From Kiritimatiellota bacterium (GTDB taxonomy: Bacteria; Verrucomicrobiota; Kiritimatiellia; RFP12; UBA1067): 5,961 bases of DNA. Of the stretch, positions 1 through 4,582 are shown in pieces. A model generated the notes under the pieces. That model did not search any database, was not told where the DNA came from, and saw nothing but the letters and a program-made list of their open reading frames with translations. The stretch spans positions 1-5,961 of the forward strand of contig WRML01000158.1 in NCBI GenBank assembly GCA_009777165.1, read 5' to 3'. How positions within the stretch are numbered: the stretch's first letter is position 1; every line of letters begins with the position of its first letter. Made by a program: the position numbers and the translations under genes.

Positions 1-425
1 TGGTGGTGGAACTCATGGAACATTTCCGTAACCTGCTGGTCTACCAGTATGTGGGGGGGGAGGCCATGGCGCAACTGGATGCGACGCCCGAGCAAATCAA
101 AACGCTCGCAACACAGGCTGACCTCGCTGACTCCACGCGGGTCACGCAAATCGCCGACCAGTTGGCGGAGATGGAGGGACGGCTGCGTTATGCGCTTTCC
201 GTGCGCACGCTTATCGAGATGACGCTCATCCGTTGCGCGCGTGTGGCGCAGACCGTCTCGCTGGAGGAAATCCTCAAACGCCTTCACACCATCCGCTCCG
301 CCGAGCCGCCAGCAACGCCTAAGGCCAAAACCATCTCCACACACATCTACGACGACCCGACCCTCAAGCAAGTCGTCGAGATGTTCGACGGCAAAATCGT
401 CGGAGTTGAAGACGGGACCGATTAA
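1..425 (+). CDS. dnaX: DNA polymerase III subunit gamma/tau, C-terminal fragment (5' end outside the window)
   Basis: This is the 3' end of the gene for the clamp-loader ATPase subunit, which with delta and delta' opens the beta clamp during replication. The reading frame is open from the window edge (first full codon at 3) to TAA at 423-425. The ATPase domains lie upstream, outside the window. The visible part resembles the oligomerisation domain III: a helix beginning ELMEHFRNLLV, then a segment around LRYALSVRTLIEMTLIR and VSLEEILKRL, which are hallmark positions of DnaX proteins. A short Pro/Ala/Lys linker and a tail (DDPTLKQVVEMFDGKIVGV) follow; such tails are common after domain III in non-enteric DnaX. 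The apparent GTG at 3 is an artefact of the window edge. A G8 run lies at 53-60. The stop codon overlaps the stop of the convergent gene. Identification is by remembered family pattern and is fairly secure. Confidence 0.85.
   Translation, partial: VVELMEHFRNLLVYQYVGGEAMAQLDATPEQIKTLATQADLADSTRVTQIADQLAEMEGRLRYALSVRTLIEMTLIRCARVAQTVSLEEILKRLHTIRSAEPPATPKAKTISTHIYDDPTLKQVVEMFDGKIVGVEDGTD
53..60 (+). repeat. G8 mononucleotide tract inside dnaX
   Basis: Eight consecutive G residues encode the Val-Gly-Gly-Glu stretch of DnaX domain III. Losing one G would shift reading to a frame that stops at 220-222; gaining one would stop it at 119-121. Both would remove the C-terminal half of domain III and the tail. 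Whether slippage happens is unknown. Confidence 0.9.
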
Positions 426-919
426 ACGAGCAGGGCAATGACCTGCTGCTGCACCTCGGCTAAGCGGTCGAGCCGCAACTTCGGGTCCAGCACGATAAAC
501 GTGTCGCCGGTCCGCCGGTGCTCATAGACGCGCAGGATCCCACCGCTCTCATGTGGCTTGGTGTCGCGTTCGACAAGGATTTTCCCGCGCTCCAGCATCA
601 CCGCCAGCACATAGACGACATTGCTCATGGCCGGGTCCTCCAGCGTGATAAGGCGGCGCAGCAGTTCCTCGGCGTTCTCTTTCTTGACAGGCTCCGCCTT
701 GCCTGTACTGGGGGGGGGGGACTCGTAAATACCCTCCCACGCGCTGAACGGGGCCCAGTCGCGGGGGGATTCCTCCCAGCAGCCCACATGACAATCGAGC
801 CGCTCGTAAGCGCTCTCCGTCTCGCGCAGTACCGACACGCACGCGTCCTTGTCCGCGAACGGCATCGCGCAGATGCTGCAAGTATGCCCTCGCGGGCGGA
901 TGTTCCATTCTTGTGCCAT
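422..919 (-). CDS. Conserved hypothetical protein with N-terminal Cys-rich (putative zinc-binding) segment, 165 aa
   Basis: Function unknown. The first 50 residues carry C14-x2-C17, C27 and C43-x3-C47, with histidines at 12 and 44, an arrangement that suggests a small metal-binding knuckle. A Pro-rich linker follows (about residues 65-80, encoded partly by a C11 tract). The C-terminal part (about 84-165) looks alpha/beta, with a predicted helix (ENAEELLRRLITLEDP), a strand-helix segment VVYVLAVMLERGKILVERD, and a strand-rich segment (LRVYEHRRTGDTFIVLDP) before a final amphipathic helix. There is no signal peptide or membrane segment, so it is probably cytoplasmic. I recall similar proteins of this size with an EWNI-x-R start in Verrucomicrobiota and relatives, always unnamed; this is memory, not a search. 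The ATG at 917-919 is chosen because an extended -10 lies just upstream and no Shine-Dalgarno is present. It converges on dnaX with a 4-base overlap. Confidence 0.75.
   Translation of the reverse strand: MAQEWNIRPRGHTCSICAMPFADKDACVSVLRETESAYERLDCHVGCWEESPRDWAPFSAWEGIYESPPPSTGKAEPVKKENAEELLRRLITLEDPAMSNVVYVLAVMLERGKILVERDTKPHESGGILRVYEHRRTGDTFIVLDPKLRLDRLAEVQQQVIALLV
710..720. repeat. G11/C11 mononucleotide tract in the small Cys-rich gene
   Basis: Eleven consecutive G on the plus strand read as C11 on the coding strand, giving Ser-Pro-Pro-Pro in the linker between the Cys-rich segment and the C-terminal domain. Adding one C would send translation into a frame running to about 549, and losing one into a frame running to about 625. 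Either would replace the C-terminal domain. This is the length range where replication slippage and sequencing or assembly errors are both common. The ORF is intact at the length shown. Confidence 0.95.
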
Positions 920-926
920 GCGCGAA

Positions 927-955
927 AGTATAGCAAAGAATGTAACGCGTTGCTA
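927..955 (-). promoter_or_regulatory. Sigma70-type extended -10 promoter for the small Cys-rich gene; predicted leaderless transcript
   Basis: Read on the minus strand, TGC-TATACT has its hexamer at plus positions 927-932 and the TG extension at 934-935. It lies 7 bases before the ATG (917-919), so transcription should start at or within a base or so of the start codon. A -35 is weak (TAGCAA at 950-955, 17-base spacer). No Shine-Dalgarno can fit, which agrees with a leaderless mRNA. Confidence 0.5.
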
Positions 956-1013
956 GTGGCTAGTTGGTCGTTGTGAAATCGCCTTCGTTGTTAGAAGACT
1001 GTCCAATCCGCCT

Positions 1014-1021
1014 CCCCCCCC
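1014..1021 (+). repeat. C8 mononucleotide tract in the divergent intergenic region
   Basis: Eight consecutive C residues lie about 16 bases upstream of the proposed cls -35. Length changes here would not alter the spacer of the predicted promoter, so any effect on expression would have to act through upstream contacts. It may have no function. Confidence 0.9.
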
Positions 1022-1036
1022 AACGCATGATGATTC

Positions 1037-1065
1037 TTGCGTCCGCCGCCCCAATGTGCTATTTT
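1037..1065 (+). promoter_or_regulatory. Sigma70-type extended -10 promoter for cls; predicted start at the ATG
   Basis: TTGCGT (1037-1042) is a weak -35. A 17-base spacer leads to TATTTT (1060-1065), with the extension TGC at 1057-1059. Counting seven bases from the end of the -10 puts +1 at 1072, the A of the proposed ATG. No Shine-Dalgarno precedes the codon. The same arrangement is seen on the opposite strand at 927-935. Confidence 0.5.
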
Positions 1066-1071
1066 ACACTC

Positions 1072-2601
1072 ATGGACATTCTCCATACAGTGCAGCACTT
1101 GACCGTCCCCGAGTCGATCGGGTACGGGACGATTGTGCACGTCATCCTCGTGCTGGTGATCGTGTTCCATCTCTTGCGGAGACCAGGCGACGCCCGCACG
1201 TCGCTCCTGTGGATTATCTTTGTGACGGCGTTCCCGATTCTCGGCCCGCTGGCCTATCTGTTCCTGGGTGTCAACACGGCGACCCAGAAGGCGTGGCAGA
1301 AACAAACGTCAGACCGCTCCTTCCGGCGGCGGCGCTTGCGAAGCGCGACGCATGACCAGGAGGGCGCGGCATCCTCGTCCCTGTCCAGTATGCTGGCCCG
1401 CAGAAATATGTTCCAGACGTGCGTGACGGGGCCTGTCGCCGCGCAACTGGATCACGTCCTCGCCCGCCTCGCGCCAGACGACGCGTTGCTGGGCGGGAAC
1501 AACATCCAGATTCTCGACAAGGCGGAAGACGCGCTCGAAACCATGTTCCTTGCCCTGCAGGCGGCGACATCGCACATTCACCTCACCACCTACATTTTCA
1601 ATGACGACGCCGTCGGGAAGCGGTTGATGGAGGTTCTGGTCGAACGCGCGAGAGCGGGCGTCACCGTGCGCGTGCTGTATGACGCATTCGGGTCAGCGGG
1701 GGCAAGCCTGCGCGGCTTTTTCTGGCGGCGCCGCAACGTCCCGAACCTCCAGATCGTCGGGTTCACGCAAGCCGACATCCTCAAGCGGAAATTCCAACTC
1801 AACCTGCGTAACCACCGGAAAATCCTCATCATTGACGGCACAATCGGATTTATCGGCGGGGGCAACTTTCACGCCGTTTACCTGAGGAAAAGTGACAGGC
1901 CCAGCATCATTGATTATCACTTCCAAGTGACCGGCCCCATCCTCTCCGAACTGCAATATACCTTCCTGCGCGACTGGTTCTACATGACGGACACGCCAGT
2001 TGAAACCTTGCTGCACCCGGTTCATTTCCCGCTCCTCATCCGCATGGGGAACTGTGTCGCGCGTCTGCAGAATAGCAGTCCGACGCGTGACGAGGCGGAT
2101 GCCGCACGCAACATGTTCTTCGCGGCGATGAGCCTGGCGCAAAAGCAGATCCTGATTGTCACCCCCTATTTCGTCCCGCCGGAGACCCTAATCGTCGCGC
2201 TGTGCCAAGCGGCGTTCCGTGGCGTTGACGTGAAAATCGTCGTGCCGTCTGAAAACAACCACTGGACGATCCGTTTGGCGTCACGTGCGCTCTACACGTC
2301 GCTGCTGATCGCCGGGGTCCGGATTTTTGAACGCAAGCCGCCGTTCATCCACGCCAAAGCCATGGTGGTTGACAGCGCAATCGCATTCATCGGCAGCGCG
2401 AACCTTGACCCGCGCAGCCTCGTCTTCAACTATGAGACGAACCTTGTTGTTTTCGATGCGGCATTTGCGGAACGCCTGAAGCGCGTCATCCACGACGACC
2501 TCATGGCATCGGAAGAAATCGTTTACGCCAAGTGGCGCAAGCGCCCGAAGTGGAAACAGGTCTTGGAAAACTTTTTCGCCCTTTTCCATCCCATCGCGTA
2601 A
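1072..2601 (+). CDS. cls: Cardiolipin synthase (ClsA-type, phospholipase D superfamily), 509 aa
   Basis: Predicted to condense two phosphatidylglycerol molecules into cardiolipin and glycerol at the inner membrane. Two hydrophobic helices at about residues 17-35 and 43-65 form the PLDc_N-type anchor. Two phospholipase D domains follow, each with an intact HKD motif: H248-K250-D255 followed by GGGNF (262-266), and H427-K429-D434 followed by GSANLDPRS (441-449). The segment HLTTYIF (about 170-176) and the ITPYFVPP-like VTPYFVPP (363-370) are also typical. At 509 residues it is slightly longer than enteric ClsA; the extra length is probably a basic, Ser-rich linker at about 72-112. The frame is open back to GTG 964. 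ATG 1072 is preferred because it puts a usual N-terminus before the first helix and coincides with the predicted transcription start; the upstream ATG 1054 and the ATGs at 1027 and 1030 are in-frame alternatives but would lie upstream of that start. No clear terminator follows. Confidence 0.92.
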   Translation: MDILHTVQHLTVPESIGYGTIVHVILVLVIVFHLLRRPGDARTSLLWIIFVTAFPILGPLAYLFLGVNTATQKAWQKQTSDRSFRRRRLRSATHDQEGAASSSLSSMLARRNMFQTCVTGPVAAQLDHVLARLAPDDALLGGNNIQILDKAEDALETMFLALQAATSHIHLTTYIFNDDAVGKRLMEVLVERARAGVTVRVLYDAFGSAGASLRGFFWRRRNVPNLQIVGFTQADILKRKFQLNLRNHRKILIIDGTIGFIGGGNFHAVYLRKSDRPSIIDYHFQVTGPILSELQYTFLRDWFYMTDTPVETLLHPVHFPLLIRMGNCVARLQNSSPTRDEADAARNMFFAAMSLAQKQILIVTPYFVPPETLIVALCQAAFRGVDVKIVVPSENNHWTIRLASRALYTSLLIAGVRIFERKPPFIHAKAMVVDSAIAFIGSANLDPRSLVFNYETNLVVFDAAFAERLKRVIHDDLMASEEIVYAKWRKRPKWKQVLENFFALFHPIA

Positions 2602-2713
2602 CATGGAACATTTTTGAGGCTCAGGTCAACCCTCTGTAGTTCTTGTACCTTAACCTGATGATGACCGCCCTAACGTGTATCGTTAATTCAGTTAAAACCA
2701 TTCCATTTTTTTA

Positions 2714-2802
2714 CCACAAAGGACACAACGTTTTCACAAAGGGCACAAAACGTTAGATGAAAATAATCCTTTTCGTTGTGTAATCCTTTGTGTCCTTTGT
2801 GG
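2714..2802. repeat. Long inverted repeat with CCACAAAGGACACAA arms
   Basis: The left arm CCACAAAGGACACAA (2714-2728) is matched exactly by its reverse complement at 2788-2802, giving a 15-bp perfect inverted repeat around a 59-base centre. ACACAACG (2723-2730) also has its reverse complement at 2774-2781, so alternative pairings exist. CACAAAGG/CACAAAGGG units recur in direct orientation at 2716-2723 and 2735-2743. I recall tracts of CACAAAGGACACAAAG in intergenic DNA of many environmental bacteria, without an agreed function. The symmetrical arms suit a bidirectional 3' structure between converging transcripts. Confidence 0.8.
2727..2754. repeat. Nested hairpin within the inverted repeat
   Basis: AACGTTTT (2727-2734) and AAAACGTT (2747-2754) are perfect reverse complements separated by 12 bases (CACAAAGGGCAC). 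In RNA from either strand this forms an 8-bp, AT-rich stem that competes with the larger outer pairing. No T-tract follows directly in either direction. Confidence 0.7.
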
Positions 2803-2899
2803 GAAAAATCATCTATCCTTTTTGTTTTTATGGATGGCTCACATTTAAGATGATTTCACGATCGTGTTGGGCAATCTCATCTCATCTATCTACCGATCG

Positions 2900-4363
2900 T
2901 CAACACGCTCCTTGTTTTTTCGCGTGAACAACCTGCGCTTCGAAGACGAGGAAGGTTGCACCCTCTTTCCAGGCATCATGCGGGAGGCCAGCTTTTTGAG
3001 AGAGGTGCGCCAATGTCTCTTCCAAGGTCCAGCCTTGCTCAGGCGCGACCTGCGGTAGGAACACCGCGCTGCGCCCGGCCTTGCTCAGTACCATGCCGTG
3101 CTTACCGATGACGATGTCACGCCAACAGTCAACGGGCTTGGGCGGTGTGAGAATGGAAATCTCAAGATCAATGTCCGCAAACTCGCGCTCGGTCAACGGC
3201 GGGAAGCGCGGGTCGTTGAATGCGGCGTTGAGCGCTTGCTCACGGACGACTTTCCAGATTTCGCGGCGCGGCAAAATCTCACCGATACATCCGCGCAGGT
3301 CGCCGTGCATATTCAGCGTCACGAACCCGCCGCGCACAGCGTTCATTCCGTCCGTCACGGTGTCGGGGATGCGGACGGAGGCCTTGCGCGCGTCCGACAC
3401 GAACGCCTCGGCGATCGTTGTCCGCGCGAGCGTCAGGAGTCGTTCGCAGTCCGCCTCGGGCAATTTTCCTTCAAACGTGGCAGCGGATGCGGTCTTCTTG
3501 GCGGGGTCTCCCCATGAGCCGCGCACGAGCGCACCGATGTAGCTGACGGAGTTGAGCGTGTCGTTGAGTTGCTTGCCGGAGGTGTCGTAGGCGGTCTTCT
3601 CGACGCTTGCGTTTTCGGGCATCATGGCGATCAGGAACGCGAGCGGGTCACATCCGCAGACCGTCGCGCCAGTGTCGGCGAGGTATCGGAGGAATCCCGG
3701 CAAATCTTTTTTCGCAAACAGCTCGAACACACCCATGTCGAGCGTCTCGATGTTCTTCTCCACGTCCTGCGTGAACGGCACATAACCGTAGTTCGCGCCG
3801 TAATGCGTGAAGTCGGAGCTGGCGACAACCAAGGTACCCGTGTCGAGCAGCTGGCGGAAAGTTTCGGCGGCCGGGAGCAGGTGCTGCGCGTCGAACTGTC
3901 CGATGACGGCGCAGACGACGGGGATGTTCGTGGCGAGGCAGGCCTGGATGAGGGGCAGTTGAATCTGGTCGCTGTGTTCGCGCTGATGTGCCATCGGCTC
4001 GTGCGTCACGAACGGGAGCTTACGCAGTTCGGCGACAAACGCCGTGTCCACCGCCAGATCGCCGAGCGGCGTACGGAAATGGGTGGCGTCCGGTACGCTA
4101 ATCTGATTGTCCATCGCCACATAGTGGCTGGGCCCCATGACGATGATGCGTTTGATTTTCTTGGGATCTATGCGCAGGTAGACCCCTGCTGCGACGCGTC
4201 CAGAAAAGCGGTAACCCGCGTGCGGCACGACCGCCGCGCACACGTCGCCTTTGCGGACGACATAGATGTCACGACACCGTTCGGCGATGTCGGCGCGAAG
4301 GCCTGATTCAGTTGCCGGGAACCACTGCCCGGACAAAGGTGAGAACATGATTTTCTTTGTCAT
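2900..4363 (-). CDS. amrB: MEMO1-AMMECR1 fusion: AmmeMemoRadiSam system proteins B and A in one chain, 487 aa
   Basis: Residues 1 to about 285 are a MEMO1 domain, a relative of LigB-type non-haem iron dioxygenases. The residues corresponding to the human MEMO1 metal ligands are present: H48 in PHAGY, H80 in GPSHY and C236 in TVCGCDP, together with EHSDQIQLPL (129-138) and SSDFTHYG (182-189). After a short linker, about 303-480 is an AMMECR1 domain with its signature LRGCIG (356-361), the NDPRFPPL segment (383-390) and EISILTPP (401-408). In many prokaryotes these two proteins are encoded with a radical SAM enzyme, and the biochemical role of the system is unsettled. No radical SAM gene is in the window. 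ATG 4363 is preferred because AGAGGA lies 7 bases upstream and the MEMO1 fold starts immediately (FSPLSGQWFP). The frame remains open to GTG 4549, and that extension contains a lipobox-like segment. It lies 219 bases downstream of the secreted-protein gene and is probably transcribed separately. Confidence 0.9.
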   Translation of the reverse strand: MTKKIMFSPLSGQWFPATESGLRADIAERCRDIYVVRKGDVCAAVVPHAGYRFSGRVAAGVYLRIDPKKIKRIIVMGPSHYVAMDNQISVPDATHFRTPLGDLAVDTAFVAELRKLPFVTHEPMAHQREHSDQIQLPLIQACLATNIPVVCAVIGQFDAQHLLPAAETFRQLLDTGTLVVASSDFTHYGANYGYVPFTQDVEKNIETLDMGVFELFAKKDLPGFLRYLADTGATVCGCDPLAFLIAMMPENASVEKTAYDTSGKQLNDTLNSVSYIGALVRGSWGDPAKKTASAATFEGKLPEADCERLLTLARTTIAEAFVSDARKASVRIPDTVTDGMNAVRGGFVTLNMHGDLRGCIGEILPRREIWKVVREQALNAAFNDPRFPPLTEREFADIDLEISILTPPKPVDCWRDIVIGKHGMVLSKAGRSAVFLPQVAPEQGWTLEETLAHLSQKAGLPHDAWKEGATFLVFEAQVVHAKKQGAC

Positions 4364-4370
4364 TTCTTGT

Positions 4371-4376
4371 TCCTCT
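4371..4376 (-). promoter_or_regulatory. Shine-Dalgarno deciding the ATG 4363 start
   Basis: On the minus strand AGAGGA lies 7 bases before the ATG at 4361-4363. The core GAGG is also one arm of a small CCTC-A6-GAGG hairpin (plus 4372-4385), so it could be partly hidden; with only four base pairs the effect is probably minor. Confidence 0.6.
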
Positions 4377-4393
4377 TTTTTGAGGGTACCGGT

Positions 4394-4412
4394 GGGGTGT
4401 TCCGAACACCCC
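4394..4412 (-). promoter_or_regulatory. Stable hairpin upstream of the MEMO1-AMMECR1 start
   Basis: GGGGTGTTC and GAACACCCC are perfect reverse complements around a single central base; in RNA this makes about 8 GC-rich base pairs with a three-base loop. It ends 31 bases before ATG 4363. No U-run follows on the minus strand, so it is not a typical intrinsic terminator. If translation instead starts at GTG 4549, the same bases encode Gly-Cys-Ser-Glu-His-Pro-Thr around the lipobox-like cysteine. A leader structure affecting mRNA stability or translation is possible. Confidence 0.55.
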
Positions 4413-4430
4413 GACAACCCGCATGACCCG

Positions 4431-4459
4431 AAGATAAGAAGGAATAGGCAATACGTCAG
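4431..4459 (-). promoter_or_regulatory. Candidate sigma70 promoter for the MEMO1-AMMECR1 gene
   Basis: On the minus strand CTGACG (plus 4454-4459) and TATCTT (plus 4431-4436) are separated by 17 bases, each matching consensus at four of six positions. The predicted start is an A near 4424, giving a leader of about 61 bases that contains the hairpin at 4394-4412 and the Shine-Dalgarno. Part of the -35 lies within the arm of the neighbouring repeat. The match is modest. Confidence 0.35.
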
Positions 4460-4577
4460 AAATCGGAAGTCAGCAGTCGGAAATGAGCAACAACAGATGG
4501 GTTGGATGCCATCTTTTTCATCAGATTTCGGTTTCGTATTCCTGATCACCTCTCACCTCTGACTTCCGACCTCTGAG
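4456..4577. repeat. Imperfect inverted repeat of the TCAGAGGTCGGAAGTCAG type
   Basis: The left arm (4456-4487) reads TCAGAAATCGGAAGTCAG then CAGTCGGAAATGAG. The reverse complement of the right arm (4552-4577) reads TCAGAGGTCGGAAGTCAG then AGGTGAG. They share TCAGA-2-TCGGAAGTCAG, including an 11-base perfect core, around a centre of about 64 bases. Within each arm there are shorter GGAAGTCAG or GAGGTCAG-like units. I recall such GAAGTCAGAGGTCAG strings as dispersed intergenic repeats in many bacterial genomes. The element occupies most of the gap between the two minus-strand genes and overlaps the possible N-terminal extension of the downstream one. Confidence 0.65.
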
Positions 4578-4582
4578 TGCTC

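Larger units (their letters stand above)
2602..2899. other. AT-rich intergenic region between convergent genes
   Basis: No convincing gene on either strand. The region is clearly AT-richer than the flanking genes. It contains the CACAAAGG-type inverted repeat (2714-2802) and its nested hairpin, a T-rich patch at 2818-2830, and a 10-bp perfect palindrome CACGATCGTG at 2857-2866. No GC-rich hairpin followed directly by a T-run was found, so termination of cls and of the opposing gene is either Rho-dependent or uses the long inverted repeat. Confidence 0.7.

Noticed and set aside
518..976. Plus-strand open frame opposite the small Cys-rich gene
   Set aside because: It is the reverse shadow of 422-919. 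The minus-strand product has a plausible fold and a promoter; this one has no Shine-Dalgarno or recognisable motif.
964..1071. Use of GTG 964 or the ATGs at 1027, 1030 or 1054 as the cls start
   Set aside because: These would add up to 36 residues of unusual sequence, have no Shine-Dalgarno, and lie upstream of the predicted transcription start at 1072.
2618..2637. GAGG...CCTC hairpin just after cls as a terminator
   Set aside because: The stem is only four base pairs with an 11-base loop and no following T-run.
2714..2802. CRISPR-like interpretation of the CACAAAGG units
   Set aside because: The units are short, unevenly spaced and mostly in inverted arrangement, with no regular spacers and no cas genes.
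2857..2866. 10-bp palindrome CACGATCGTG downstream of the MEMO1-AMMECR1 gene
   Set aside because: It has no loop, no T-tract and no second copy in the window; a palindrome of this length is expected by chance at modest frequency.
3569..4306. Long plus-strand open frame (245 codons) opposite the MEMO1-AMMECR1 gene
   Set aside because: Shadow of a clearly recognised coding sequence; its composition (rich in Arg, Val, His and Glu) is typical of antisense frames in GC-rich DNA.
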